A DNA stretch of 64,000 nucleotides, from NCBI RefSeq assembly GCF_002954715.1, contig NZ_MSCP01000001.1, forward strand, positions 497,093 through 561,092, given 5' to 3'. Positions 19,155 through 29,545 of the stretch are shown here, piece by piece. Source of the stretch: Aliivibrio sifiae. Lineage in GTDB: Bacteria > Pseudomonadota > Gammaproteobacteria > Enterobacterales > Vibrionaceae. The notes below the pieces were generated by a model, which had not been told where the DNA came from, did not search any database, and saw only the letters and a program-made list of their open reading frames with translations. Position numbers and translations under genes: made by a program. Each line of letters opens with the position of its first letter. The stretch's first letter is position 1.

Positions 19155-21215
19155 TTACATTACACGCATACCAGGTTGAGCACCTTCGTGTGGTTCAAGG
19201 ATCCAAAGATCTTTACCACCAGGGCCTGCTGCTAGGATCATACCTTCAGACATACCAAACTTCATCTTACGAGGTTTAAGGTTAGCAACCATAACAGTTA
19301 GCTTGCCTTCTAGCTCTTCAGGTTTATATGCTGATTTAATCCCAGAGAATACTTGACGAGTTTCACCGCCGATGTCTAGTTGGAATTTAAGCAGTTTGTT
19401 TGCCTTTGGAACTTCTTCACAAGAGATAATACGAGCAATACGCATATCAACAGCTTCGAACGCATCGAATTCAATCTCATCCGCGATTGGTTCTTTGTCT
19501 AGTTCAGTTTGGCTTGCTTTTTCTTTTTCCGCTTCTGCTTTCTCTTTTGCTGCCATTTCAATTGCTGCATCTTCTTTTGATGCTTCAACCATTGCTTCTA
19601 CCTTTTTAGGATCAATACGAGCAAATAGTGCTTTGAACTTAGTGATTTCATGAGACGTTAGTGGTTGTGCAATAGCTTCCCACGTAAGTGTTTCATTTAA
19701 GAATGCTTCAGTTCGTGCTGCAAGCTCAGGCATTACTGGTTTTAGATAAGCCATTAATACACGGAATAGGTTAATACCAACAGAAGCGACTTCTTGTAGC
19801 TCTTGTTCTTTACCTTCTTCTTTCGCAAGAACCCAAGGTGCTTTTTCGTCAATGTACTGGTTTGCTTTATCAGCAAGCGCGGTAATTTCACGAATAGCAC
19901 GACTAAATTCACGAGTTTCGTATAGATCAGCAATGCGACTTTCAGCAGCAACAAATTCGTTGTAAAGCTCAGGAGCAACAAAGTTATCAGAAAGTTTGCC
20001 ATCAAAACGTTTAGTAATGAAGCCAGCGTTACGAGAAGCTAGGTTAACAATCTTGTTTACAACATCAGAGTTTACACGTTGAGTGAAATCTTCAAGGTTT
20101 AAATCAAGATCATCAATACGGCTGTTAAGTTTAGCTGCGTAGTAGTAACGTAAACACTCAGGATCTAAGTGATTTAAGTAAGTACCTGCTTTAATGAATG
20201 TGCCTTTTGATTTAGACATTTTTGCGCCATTCACAGTAACGTAACCATGAACAAATACATTGTTTGGCTTACGGAAACCTGAGCCTTCTAGCATTGCAGG
20301 CCAGAATAGGCTGTGGAAGTAAACAATGTCTTTACCGATGAAGTGGTAAAGCTCTGTTGTGCTGTCTTTCTTCCAGTATTCATCAAAGTTTAGATCGTCA
20401 CGCTTGTTACACAGGTTTTTAAATGAACCCATGTAGCCAATTGGGGCATCTAGCCAAACGTAGAAGAACTTGTTTGTTTCGCCAGGGATTTCAAAACCAA
20501 AATAAGGTGCATCACGAGAGATATCCCATTGCTGCAAACCAGACTCAAACCACTCTTGCATTTTGTTTGCTGTTTCAGTTTGCAGAGAACCAGAACGAGT
20601 CCATTCTTTTAGCATGCTTTCAAATTGAGGTAAGTCAAAAAAGAAATGCTCTGAATCTTTCATTACAGGTGTAGCACCTGAAACGGCTGATTTAGGGTTG
20701 ATTAAATCAGTAGGGCTGTAAGTTTCGCCACAGTTATCACAGTTATCACCGTATTGCTCTTCTGACTTACATTTTGGGCATGTGCCTTTTACAAAACGGT
20801 CAGGTAAGAACATCTCTTTTTCAGGATCAAATAACTGAGAGATAGTACGACTAGTAATAAAACCATTCTTTTTTAGCTCTAAATAGATATGAGAAGCTAA
20901 TTCTCGGTTTTCATCACTGTGTGTGCTGTGATAGTTATCAAAGCTGATGTCGAAGCCTGCGAAATCTTTTTGATGCTCTTCGCTAACTGCTGCAATCATT
21001 TCTTCAGGAGTGATACCCATCTGTTGAGCTTTAAGCATGATTGGTGTGCCGTGAGCGTCATCTGCACAAATAAAGTTAACGTCGTTGCCGCGTAAACGTT
21101 GGTAACGAACCCAGATATCCGCTTGGATATGCTCAAGCATGTGGCCTAAGTGGATTGAACCGTTTGCATACGGTAGGGCACATGTAACCAGAATTTTTCT
21201 CGGATCTGTAGCCAT
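19155..21215 (-). CDS. metG: Methionyl-tRNA synthetase
   Basis: A protein of 686 residues. The open frame continues to 21401, but the ATG at 21215 ([19 protein letters not shown]) matches the family. The class I motifs are HLGH (as in GSIHLGHML) and KMSKS (in [10 protein letters not shown]). A zinc knuckle with CPKC and CDNC lies near residue 145. The C-terminal tRNA-binding EMAP-like dimerisation domain contains VDMRIARI and ends MRVM. The linker before it is rich in Ala, Glu and Lys. It is divergent from mrp, as in E. coli. Confidence 0.98.
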   Translation of the reverse strand: MATDPRKILVTCALPYANGSIHLGHMLEHIQADIWVRYQRLRGNDVNFICADDAHGTPIMLKAQQMGITPEEMIAAVSEEHQKDFAGFDISFDNYHSTHSDENRELASHIYLELKKNGFITSRTISQLFDPEKEMFLPDRFVKGTCPKCKSEEQYGDNCDNCGETYSPTDLINPKSAVSGATPVMKDSEHFFFDLPQFESMLKEWTRSGSLQTETANKMQEWFESGLQQWDISRDAPYFGFEIPGETNKFFYVWLDAPIGYMGSFKNLCNKRDDLNFDEYWKKDSTTELYHFIGKDIVYFHSLFWPAMLEGSGFRKPNNVFVHGYVTVNGAKMSKSKGTFIKAGTYLNHLDPECLRYYYAAKLNSRIDDLDLNLEDFTQRVNSDVVNKIVNLASRNAGFITKRFDGKLSDNFVAPELYNEFVAAESRIADLYETREFSRAIREITALADKANQYIDEKAPWVLAKEEGKEQELQEVASVGINLFRVLMAYLKPVMPELAARTEAFLNETLTWEAIAQPLTSHEITKFKALFARIDPKKVEAMVEASKEDAAIEMAAKEKAEAEKEKASQTELDKEPIADEIEFDAFEAVDMRIARIISCEEVPKANKLLKFQLDIGGETRQVFSGIKSAYKPEELEGKLTVMVANLKPRKMKFGMSEGMILAAGPGGKDLWILEPHEGAQPGMRVM

Positions 21216-21347
21216 ATCTTCTCTTTCGCTTAATGTGATGGGTGAAAATTTTAAGAGATAAATAGTACCTGATGCGAGCCTGAATGCATAGAGGATCAAG
21301 GGTTCATTTAGTGATAGGATGAGTAAAAATAACTGAGGAGTGACAAG

Positions 21348-22415
21348 ATGGCATTTACAACGATGGCAGAGATTAAAAATTGGCTCAATGATTTTACACA
21401 TCCACAGCTTTGTGAAGGCTGGGCGGAGATCCCTAATATGGTCTCTATCTCTGCCGCGGGAATTATTACTGTAACATTGCCTTTTGTTTCTAACTCAGTG
21501 GAACATAATTTACTTTCGTGGGTTACAGAGCAAAAAAAACAACTTAACCTTTCTCCTTTAGAGTTGACCGTGACATTTAAAGTCGCAACATTAAAAACAG
21601 ATAAGCAAGCGGTTAAAGGTGTTAAAAATATTATTGCAGTCAGCTCTGGTAAAGGCGGAGTAGGTAAATCTACGACTGCTGTTAATTTAGCGTTAGCTCT
21701 CCAATATTTAGGAGCGAGAGTTGGGATCTTAGATGCCGATATCTATGGTCCCTCAGTTCCCCTAATGCTAGGTGTTGAAGATAAGAAACCAAACATTGTT
21801 GATAATAATCGAATGATGCCAGTTGAAGCCCACGGCATTTACAGTAACTCGATTGGTTATTTGGTTGATAAGTCAGAAGCTGCAGTATGGCGTGGTCCTA
21901 TGGCATCGAAAGCATTATCGCAATTGGTGAATGAAACGTTATGGCCTGATTTAGATTATTTGATTATTGATATGCCACCAGGCACAGGTGATATTCAGCT
22001 TACTTTGTCACAACAGATCCCAACCACAGGAGCGGTTATCGTAACAACACCACAAGATTTAGCGTTAACAGACGCTATAAAAGGAGTAAATATGTTTACG
22101 AAAGTAGAGATCCCTGTTGTTGGTGTTGTAGAAAATATGAGTATACATATTTGTTCTAATTGCGGTCATGAAGAAGCGATTTTCGGTACTGGTGGCGCCG
22201 CATTAATGGCACAACATTATTCAATTCCTTTATTAGGACAACTTCCTTTACATATTGATATTCGTAGTGAGACTGATTCTGGCACCCCAAGCGTTACGTC
22301 TAATGCTTCTAGTGCACACAGCCGACTCTATATTGAATTAGCTGAACAAGTTTCAAGCCGTTTATATTGGCAGGGAGAGGTTGTTGCTGACCAAATAATG
22401 TTCAAGTCATTGTAG
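21348..22415 (+). CDS. mrp: Mrp/ApbC-type Fe-S cluster carrier ATPase
   Basis: A protein of 355 residues. An N-terminal MIP18-like region (1-80) is followed by the deviant Walker [11 protein letters not shown] at 100-109, then [20 protein letters not shown] and the paired CSNC cysteines that hold a bridging cluster. It hands Fe-S clusters to apo-proteins in the cytosol. It is divergent from metG by 132 bases and followed by udk; this order is also found in E. coli. Confidence 0.96.
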   Translation: MAFTTMAEIKNWLNDFTHPQLCEGWAEIPNMVSISAAGIITVTLPFVSNSVEHNLLSWVTEQKKQLNLSPLELTVTFKVATLKTDKQAVKGVKNIIAVSSGKGGVGKSTTAVNLALALQYLGARVGILDADIYGPSVPLMLGVEDKKPNIVDNNRMMPVEAHGIYSNSIGYLVDKSEAAVWRGPMASKALSQLVNETLWPDLDYLIIDMPPGTGDIQLTLSQQIPTTGAVIVTTPQDLALTDAIKGVNMFTKVEIPVVGVVENMSIHICSNCGHEEAIFGTGGAALMAQHYSIPLLGQLPLHIDIRSETDSGTPSVTSNASSAHSRLYIELAEQVSSRLYWQGEVVADQIMFKSL

Positions 22416-22519
22416 CTTCACACTTATGTGTAATTTTCGGTGGAAAGTGTGGTGAGTAATCCTTATAATCAGGCGGTTTTATTTTAATAACCGTATCTCG
22501 CACACTTTAGGTATCTTTT

Positions 22520-23167
22520 ATGTCAGAGAACAGTAATCATCACTGTATTATCGTAGGTATTGCAGGCGCATCAGCTTCAGGTAAGAGTTTGATCGCTTCG
22601 ACTATTTATAACGAACTACGAGCAAAAGTTGGCGACCACCAAATTGGCGTAATAACTGAAGACAGTTACTACAAGGACCAAAGCCACCTGACCATGGAAG
22701 AAAGAGTCAAAACGAATTACGATCACCCAAATGCACTTGATCACCAATTATTAAGTGAGCATCTTGAGCAGTTAATGCGTGGTGAAGCGGTTAATATTCC
22801 GACTTATAGCTACACTGAACACACTCGTACTACTGATGTTGAAGTAATGACGCCAAAGAAAGTAATTATTCTTGAAGGTATTTTACTATTAACAGATCCT
22901 CGTTTACGTAATTTAATGCACGCAAGTGTGTTCATGGATACACCTTTAGATATTTGCTTATTACGTCGCGCTAAACGTGATGTAGAAGAACGTGGCCGTA
23001 CTATGGAGTCGGTATTTGAACAATATCAAAAAACAGTTCGCCCAATGTTCATGCAATTTATTGATCCATCTAAGCAACATGCTGACATTATCGTTCCACG
23101 TGGTGGTAAAAACCGCATTGCAATTGATGTATTAAAAGCACACATTTCTCGTTTATTGAAAGCATAA
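22520..23167 (+). CDS. udk: Uridine kinase
   Basis: A protein of 215 residues. Walker A GASASGKS lies at about 16-23; [36 protein letters not shown] and [13 protein letters not shown] are family motifs. It phosphorylates uridine and cytidine with GTP or ATP in pyrimidine salvage. The ATG follows a TATCTT stretch with a weak ribosome site. It is followed by asmA as in E. coli, where dcd lies between them; here dcd is absent. Confidence 0.97.
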   Translation: MSENSNHHCIIVGIAGASASGKSLIASTIYNELRAKVGDHQIGVITEDSYYKDQSHLTMEERVKTNYDHPNALDHQLLSEHLEQLMRGEAVNIPTYSYTEHTRTTDVEVMTPKKVIILEGILLLTDPRLRNLMHASVFMDTPLDICLLRRAKRDVEERGRTMESVFEQYQKTVRPMFMQFIDPSKQHADIIVPRGGKNRIAIDVLKAHISRLLKA

Positions 23168-23342
23168 TAAAACGCAATTAAATAAATAGGTCGACGTTAT
23201 CGTTGGCCTTTTTTTTGTCTGATTTCTGTCACTTCCTGTTATTTAGGTATATAACTATAGGTAACCCTATGTTTATTATGCTTAAGTAGTGGCATAATTA
23301 ACACTCTTGTTACCATTTCAATACATTAGATGGATTTTGGCC

Positions 23343-25478
23343 GTGAAAAAAATAGCCCTATTAATTAGCATACCCTTTATCGCTATCATTGCCGCTTTAT
23401 TGGTGCTGGTATTACTTGTTAACCCTAACGACTTTAAACCTTTGATAAAAGAGCAAGTTGAAGCTCAAACGGGTCGTCAATTAAGCATTGATGGTGATAT
23501 TGAATGGCGATTTTTTCCATCTATCGGTTTTTCTATAGGAAAGACAGCCTTAAGCAACCCTAAAGGATTTGCGACATCAGATTTAGTGAAGTTTGATAAT
23601 GCAATTTTGGATCTTAATGTACGACCATTATTTCACCATGAAATAAATATAGGATTAGTTACTTTAGATGGTGCTTCTTTTACATTACATACATTAAAAG
23701 ATGGTTCGACTAACCTTGATAGCTTAACACCTAAGAAAGCTGAAGTAGGACCTGAAGCGTCAGTATCAGAAGAGGTGAATGTAGCAGCTAACACTAGTGA
23801 ACACTCTCAACCAAGCACAAGTATTAACGATTGGAAAATCACACTAGAAGGCATTGCCTTAACGAATGCAGAAGTGCTTATTCAAGATGATAGAGCAGGG
23901 TCAAAGACAAAATTAAATGATATCAATTTATCATTGTCTCAATTTAGTCCGGGAGAATGGGCGCGCTTAACGTTTGATGTGAAAGGCGATTTAGGTCAAC
24001 AGAAAATATCACTTGCTGGTAAAACTGATTTAAATATCGCAACCACATTGGATGCAGCATCCTTAAAACAAACTGAGTTTATGGCATCATATTCAGATGC
24101 TGTGAATAAATTTGATGACATTACCTTCACGATTGATCAATTTTCTTTTGGTGAGTGGGCTAACATTAAACTTATTGCAAAAGGAAAGGCAAATGAGTTG
24201 ATGGTTAACTCCGATTCTTCTTTTGCCGTTAATGTACCTAACACATTAGATCTTATCCGCATTAAGTCATTTAAAAGTACCAATAACGTAAAAGGTAAAG
24301 GTTTACCAAATGAAGACGTTACTGCCGTTATTGGTTTTGATAGTTCATTTGATTTAAGTAAGTCCTTATTAAAGGTAGAAAAACTTACCTTATCAGCTGT
24401 TGATACTGATTTTACCGGTAAAGCGAGTGTTGAGTTAAAAGATATTCCTAAAGTCCACTTTTCTTTACGTAGTCCTAATATTGATGTTGATGCATTATTA
24501 GCAACATTACCAAAAGGTGATACTCAAGTAGCCGATGGAAAAGTGAAAACAGGGACATCAAATAGCACATCAAAACCAGTTAAAGAAGTTGAACCTGATT
24601 TAAGTGCATTAAAAACATTAGATGTTGCAGGTATTATCATCATTGATAAATTTAAAGCCAATAATGCAAAAATGCAGAATGTAGAATCGGTGTTTTCGAT
24701 AAATCGAGGAGTATTTAAGCTAAGTAAGTTCTATTCTGATTTATACAGTGGTGCTATTGATATGACGGCGACTCTTGATGCTCGTAAGCCGACACCAAGC
24801 TATGCGATTAAGCAAGCAATTAAAGGTGTTAAAGTCGCCCCATTGCTAATTGATGTTATGGGAGAAAGCCTAATCGAAGGTACAGGTAATATTACCCTTA
24901 ATATTTCAGGTCAGAGTTTAAAACCGACAGCATTGAAACAAAACTTAAAAGGTAAAGCGTCGATTAATTTTGCCGATGGTGCGGTAAACGGGGTAAATAT
25001 TCCACTATTGATCAGAACTACTTATGCCAAAATTAAAGGTGAAAAAGTTAAAGGCAGTGAAGAGGCAGAAAAAACAGACTTTAGTGCATTGTCTGCAGAC
25101 TTTTATTTAGCGAAAGGTAATGCAACGACTAAAAATATTAAGATGGTTTCACCATTGTTAAGAATTCATGGTGAAGGATCTGCACACTACATTAATGAAA
25201 CGGCGAACATGCTAATTAAAACATCAATCGTTGGATCTTTGAAAGGTCAGGGCGGTAAAGATATTAATGATCTTAAAGATGTCACAATCCCTATCCGAAT
25301 TACAGGTCCTTGGATAAAACCAAAGTATAAACTTGAATTTGATGATGTAATGCAACAGAAAGCGAAAAAAGAAATTGATCGTGGTATTGAGAAGTTAGAA
25401 GAAAAATATGGCGATAAAATTAAGGACGAAAAGGTAAAAGAAGCAGCGAATAAATTGTTAAAAGGATTGTTTAATTAA
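23343..25478 (+). CDS. asmA: AsmA family envelope protein
   Basis: A protein of 711 residues starting at GTG 23343 (MKKIALLISIPF). A TTG frame opens at 23307, but it gives no family match. One N-terminal membrane segment (residues 2-28) is followed by LVNPNDFKPLIKEQVEAQTGRQL, the AsmA signature. The large periplasmic beta-rich body follows, and the C-terminal AsmA domain lies around 430-680. AsmA-like proteins are bridge-like factors thought to move phospholipid across the periplasm. The basic tail EKLEEKYGDKIKDEKV is helical. It is monocistronic with a hairpin near 25510-25545. Confidence 0.9.
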   Translation: MKKIALLISIPFIAIIAALLVLVLLVNPNDFKPLIKEQVEAQTGRQLSIDGDIEWRFFPSIGFSIGKTALSNPKGFATSDLVKFDNAILDLNVRPLFHHEINIGLVTLDGASFTLHTLKDGSTNLDSLTPKKAEVGPEASVSEEVNVAANTSEHSQPSTSINDWKITLEGIALTNAEVLIQDDRAGSKTKLNDINLSLSQFSPGEWARLTFDVKGDLGQQKISLAGKTDLNIATTLDAASLKQTEFMASYSDAVNKFDDITFTIDQFSFGEWANIKLIAKGKANELMVNSDSSFAVNVPNTLDLIRIKSFKSTNNVKGKGLPNEDVTAVIGFDSSFDLSKSLLKVEKLTLSAVDTDFTGKASVELKDIPKVHFSLRSPNIDVDALLATLPKGDTQVADGKVKTGTSNSTSKPVKEVEPDLSALKTLDVAGIIIIDKFKANNAKMQNVESVFSINRGVFKLSKFYSDLYSGAIDMTATLDARKPTPSYAIKQAIKGVKVAPLLIDVMGESLIEGTGNITLNISGQSLKPTALKQNLKGKASINFADGAVNGVNIPLLIRTTYAKIKGEKVKGSEEAEKTDFSALSADFYLAKGNATTKNIKMVSPLLRIHGEGSAHYINETANMLIKTSIVGSLKGQGGKDINDLKDVTIPIRITGPWIKPKYKLEFDDVMQQKAKKEIDRGIEKLEEKYGDKIKDEKVKEAANKLLKGLFN

Positions 25479-25560
25479 CCTAACTTAATAATAGCGCAAT
25501 AGAAAATGGCCTGTAATATTAATAATGCAGGCCATTTTTTATTACTGAAATTGGTGCTAC

Positions 25561-26163
25561 TTACCAATCTATGCCTTTCAATGCTTTTACTCCAGAATCA
25601 AACGCGTGTTTAACACTACGAACTTCAGAAACAGTATCTGCCATTTCTATTAATTCACGGTGCGCAGCTCGCCCAGTAATGACAACAGATTGCATTTTTG
25701 GACGATTATTTAATGCCGCTTTTAACTCATCTAAGTCTATATAGCCGTATGTGACCATATAAGTCATCTCATCCAATAAAACTAAGTCAATAGAGTCGTC
25801 TGATAAGCTTTTCTTACATTCTTGCCATACTCGTTGTGCTGCTTCTGTATCCGCTGTTTTATCTTGAGTATTCCAAGTGAAGCCTGTTTTCATTACATGA
25901 AAGGGAACGCCGTGGCCTTCTAGTAGATTTCTTTCACCACAGTCCCATGTGCCTTTGATAAATTGAGCAACAACACAATTTAATCCATGGCCAACTGCTC
26001 TCGCTACTGTTCCAAAGCCAGATGTTGTTTTCCCTTTTCCATTACCAGTAACAACAATTAATAAGCCTTTTTCTATTTGTGCTTCTTCTACACGCTTATC
26101 GACGTTCTCTTTTATCTTTGATTGACGTTGTTTGTAACGTTCATCTTTTGAGCTGCTATTCAT
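25561..26163 (-). CDS. btuR: Corrinoid (cob(I)yrinic acid a,c-diamide) adenosyltransferase, BtuR/CobO type
   Basis: A protein of 200 residues. The upstream ATG at 26175 overlaps the GGAGAG ribosome site, so the ATG at 26163 is used. The P-loop VTGNGKGKTTSGFG is near residue 40, followed by VAQFIKGTWDCGERNLL, LVLLDEMTYMVTYGYID and VITGRAAHRELIEMAD, the CobA/CobO family set. It adds the adenosyl group to cobalamin from ATP. No other cobalamin gene is nearby, so the role is salvage by inference. It is convergent with asmA. Confidence 0.94.
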   Translation of the reverse strand: MNSSSKDERYKQRQSKIKENVDKRVEEAQIEKGLLIVVTGNGKGKTTSGFGTVARAVGHGLNCVVAQFIKGTWDCGERNLLEGHGVPFHVMKTGFTWNTQDKTADTEAAQRVWQECKKSLSDDSIDLVLLDEMTYMVTYGYIDLDELKAALNNRPKMQSVVITGRAAHRELIEMADTVSEVRSVKHAFDSGVKALKGIDW

Positions 26164-26296
26164 TATTCTCTCCATGTTAGATCTTGAATCATAGCAATGA
26201 ATAAATAAGAGTGGAACCTGTTCATAACAGAGGTCGGATTGAAATTTATCTTTGTTAGTGTGATGATTGTGTTAATTATAAAATAGAGTCATAGAA

Positions 26297-27748
26297 ATGA
26301 ATTATAAATTAAATAAAAAGAGCATTACTTGCTTATATGTTTTCGCTGCGGTTGTTTTTGCTTTTTACGGTGTATTTGTTTGTCCTTTTATTGAATCCTT
26401 ACCTCGAGGTGTTGTCTTTTTTGAGGTCAATATGACATTTATATTAATGTTAATAAGTCGATTTTTCGTCATCCCCCGTCTTACTTTCTTTAGTCTGAAA
26501 TCCTCATTTGCAACAGAAGTTGTCTTGTTTTCTTTGTTTGGATTAGTTATGTCAGCTTATATGGGGACGATTTATGGTTTCCCAATTGAAAGTAACCTTA
26601 AAGTTATTTTTGGCATGGTAATCTTAGGGGTATTTACTGGAATAATAACAACACAAATTAGATTGATTGAACGCTATGAAAATATGCCTAAGCAATTCGC
26701 AGTTAATACCGTTCTGCATGGAGATAGGGAATCTATAACCCAACAATTTACGATGTTAATTGTTCTACTTGTCATCGCATTAACAACTACATTAGTCATG
26801 ATCGCAGTTAAAGATTTATTTTGGTTAGAAAGTGCTGAGAACTATTATTTAAGTGGTGAAGGTAAAATAAGCATAATTAAAGAGTTTATTTTTGTGAGTT
26901 TTATTCTTTTTCTATACACATTCTCAGTCGTATTTTTGTGGGGAAAGAAATTATCACTTATTTTAAATATGAAAGAGAAAACATTAAATAACGTAGCAGG
27001 AGGTGCTCTGAGTGATCGCTTACCTGTTTATAATAATGACGAATTTGGTGTTTTAGCTTCATTAACTAATAAGATGTTATCTAGCTTAGAAGAAAGCCAG
27101 ACAGAGATCCAACAGACTCGAGATTCTGCTATTGTTGGTTTATCCGCTTTGGCTGAATCAAGAGATAACGAAACGGGTGCGCATATATTACGAACTCAAG
27201 AATATATTCGAGTGCTTGCCTTTGATTTAAGAAAGAAAGCAGGCTACTCCAATGTATTAACAGATAGCTACATTAATTTACTTTTTAAATCGGCGCCATT
27301 ACATGATGTCGGTAAGGTTGGGATCCCTGATGCTATTTTACTTAAACCTGGAAAGTTAACCGATGAAGAATTTGAGATAATGAAAGGTCATGCAATTATT
27401 GGAGCAAAAGCACTTGAAGTCGCAGAATCTCAAATGGAAGGTGAAAGCTCATTCTTGCAACTGGCTAAAGAAATCGCACTAACTCATCATGAGAAATGGA
27501 ATGGCAGTGGTTACCCTCAACAATTAAAAGGTGACGATATTCCTTTATCTGGTCGATTAATGGCTTTGGCTGATGTCTATGATGCTCTTATATCAAAACG
27601 AGTTTATAAACCCGGTTTTAGTCATGAGAAGGCAAGAAATATTATTTTAGAAGGTAAGGGCAGTCATTTTGACCCAATTATTGTAGAGTCTTTTTTAAGT
27701 GTAGAAATGGAATTTAAAAAGATAGCAGAGCAATATCAAGACAGTTAA
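26297..27748 (+). CDS. Membrane HD-GYP domain protein (putative c-di-GMP phosphodiesterase)
   Basis: A protein of 483 residues. About six hydrophobic segments fill residues 8-220 (8-28, 40-60, 75-97, 103-122, 150-172, 198-218), followed by a HAMP-like linker (LSDRLPVYNNDEFGVLASL) and a C-terminal HD-GYP domain. That domain has PLHDVGKVGIPDAIL, LTHHEKWNGSGYP and LADVYDAL, with the HD and GYP signatures intact. The membrane part is not a recognised sensor. I infer c-di-GMP hydrolysis in response to an unknown signal. It has its own terminator. Confidence 0.9.
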   Translation: MNYKLNKKSITCLYVFAAVVFAFYGVFVCPFIESLPRGVVFFEVNMTFILMLISRFFVIPRLTFFSLKSSFATEVVLFSLFGLVMSAYMGTIYGFPIESNLKVIFGMVILGVFTGIITTQIRLIERYENMPKQFAVNTVLHGDRESITQQFTMLIVLLVIALTTTLVMIAVKDLFWLESAENYYLSGEGKISIIKEFIFVSFILFLYTFSVVFLWGKKLSLILNMKEKTLNNVAGGALSDRLPVYNNDEFGVLASLTNKMLSSLEESQTEIQQTRDSAIVGLSALAESRDNETGAHILRTQEYIRVLAFDLRKKAGYSNVLTDSYINLLFKSAPLHDVGKVGIPDAILLKPGKLTDEEFEIMKGHAIIGAKALEVAESQMEGESSFLQLAKEIALTHHEKWNGSGYPQQLKGDDIPLSGRLMALADVYDALISKRVYKPGFSHEKARNIILEGKGSHFDPIIVESFLSVEMEFKKIAEQYQDS

Positions 27749-27753
27749 ATATA

Positions 27754-27788
27754 AAAAATCCCGATAGGATAACCATATCGGGATTTTT
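27754..27788. terminator. Bidirectional terminator between HD-GYP gene and sulP gene
   Basis: Stem AAAAATCCCGATA / TATCGGGATTTTT with a 9-base loop; T-runs on both sides. Confidence 0.9.
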
Positions 27789-27822
27789 ATTATCGATCAA
27801 TTCTTTTGAATTATAACTCTAT

Positions 27823-29370
27823 TTACTGGCTTACAACCTTGTAGATAGGATCTTCTTGAACATTAATTTCAACTAGGCTTCCTGCTTTATTTAATAAAGC
27901 ATGGCAGTCTTGGCTTAAGTGACGAAGATGCACTTTTTTGCCCGCTTTAGAGTAACGATCAGAAATAGTATCAACAGCTTCAATTGCTGAATGGTCTACG
28001 ACGCGTGACGTAGCAAAATCAATAATGATATCTTGAGGATCATTCTCTACATCAAATAATTCTAAGAAATTAGCTGCAGAGCCAAAGAAGATTGGGCCAT
28101 TAATTTCATATACTTTAGAGCCTTCATCATTCATAGAGTTTGTTGAGTAAATATGTTTTGCGTGTTGCCATGCAAACATAAGTGCCGATGCAATAACACC
28201 TACACCAACAGCCACAGCAAGGTCAGTTAGAACCGTTACAACAGTTACCAATACAATTACAAAGAAGTCTTGTTTTGGTACGCGACGAGCTAGTTTGAAC
28301 GTTGCCCATTCAAAAGTACCGATAACTACCATAAACATAACACCAACTAATGCTGCTAGTGGGATCATCTCAATTAAGCCTGAAGCAAATAAGATAAAGC
28401 CAAGTAGAGCAAGTGCTGCTGTAATACCAGATAGACGACCGCGACCACCAGAATTAACGTTGATCATAGATTGACCAATCATCGCACAACCCCCCATCGC
28501 ACCAAACACAGAACAAGTTACGTTTGCAACGCCTTGACCTACACATTCACGATTAGATTGGCCACGAGTCCCTGTCATTTCATCAATTACAGTTAGAGTT
28601 AACAATGATTCAATTAGGCCGATAGCCGCTAAGATAAGTGCGTAAGGGAAGATTATGTACAGTGTTTCTAAAGATAATGGAACATTAGGTACAGCAAAAG
28701 TAGGTAGAGAGCCTGCTAAAGTAGCAGCTTCATCACCACTCATGGTACGTAGAAAATCAACAACAGTACGAGTATCTAAACCTAAGCCTTGAACTAACCC
28801 TGTAACAACAATGATAGCAACCAGTGAAGAAGGTACTGCTGTTGTTAATTTAGGTAAGAAGTGAATAATTGCCATAGTTACAGCAACCAAGCCAAGCATT
28901 AGCATCATTTGGTCGCCCTGAAGCCAATCTAAATTACCTAGTGCGTCAGGCGCTTTAAACTGACCTAATTGAGCAAGGAATATGACGATAGCTAAACCGT
29001 TCACGAAACCGATCATCACTGGGTGTGGCACGATACGAATGAATTTACCTAATTTGAATAAACCAGCTGTTATTTGTAGTAGGCCAGCGAGTAAGATTGC
29101 TGCAAAAAGGTACTGTACGCCGTGAACTGCTACTAAGCTAACCATTACAACTGCCATTGCGCCAGTTGCGCCAGAAATCATTCCTGGGCGACCACCAATA
29201 ATTGATGTAATTAAACCGACAATGAAAGCAGCATATAGGCCAACCATAGGGTCAACACCAGCAACAAAGGCGAAAGCAACAGCTTCAGGGACTAGAGCTA
29301 ACGCAACGGTTAACCCTGATAGAACATCATTCTTCACTGAATGATTAGAAAATTTTGGGAATTCAAACAT
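27823..29370 (-). CDS. SulP family anion transporter with STAS domain
   Basis: A protein of 515 residues from the ATG at 29370 ([15 protein letters not shown]). An in-frame ATG at 29406 is equally open but adds 12 residues that look unlike the family. About ten to twelve membrane segments carry the SulP features [19 protein letters not shown] and [20 protein letters not shown]-terminal STAS domain includes [19 protein letters not shown]. SulP proteins move sulfate, bicarbonate or dicarboxylates; the substrate cannot be read from the sequence. It lies downstream of rne on the same strand, past a strong terminator. Confidence 0.9.
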   Translation of the reverse strand: MFEFPKFSNHSVKNDVLSGLTVALALVPEAVAFAFVAGVDPMVGLYAAFIVGLITSIIGGRPGMISGATGAMAVVMVSLVAVHGVQYLFAAILLAGLLQITAGLFKLGKFIRIVPHPVMIGFVNGLAIVIFLAQLGQFKAPDALGNLDWLQGDQMMLMLGLVAVTMAIIHFLPKLTTAVPSSLVAIIVVTGLVQGLGLDTRTVVDFLRTMSGDEAATLAGSLPTFAVPNVPLSLETLYIIFPYALILAAIGLIESLLTLTVIDEMTGTRGQSNRECVGQGVANVTCSVFGAMGGCAMIGQSMINVNSGGRGRLSGITAALALLGFILFASGLIEMIPLAALVGVMFMVVIGTFEWATFKLARRVPKQDFFVIVLVTVVTVLTDLAVAVGVGVIASALMFAWQHAKHIYSTNSMNDEGSKVYEINGPIFFGSAANFLELFDVENDPQDIIIDFATSRVVDHSAIEAVDTISDRYSKAGKKVHLRHLSQDCHALLNKAGSLVEINVQEDPIYKVVSQ

Positions 29371-29469
29371 TATTTTTAGATATCTTCTTGGTTGTTTTTC
29401 AAGCATGGTATGGCGCGAATCGTACAGAAAAGCGTGATGAACTTCAATATCTATTCAGATTATTGATAT

Positions 29470-29504
29470 AAAAAAAGCAAGTTACACCGAAATGTAACTT
29501 GCTT
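29470..29504 (-). terminator. Terminator of rne
   Basis: On the minus strand: stem AAGCAAGTTACA / TGTAACTTGCTT with loop TTTCGG (UUCG-like), then TTTTTTT. Confidence 0.92.
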
Positions 29505-29545
29505 AATTAGATGGTTTTATTATTTAGAGGCTAGTGCCTAAAAAA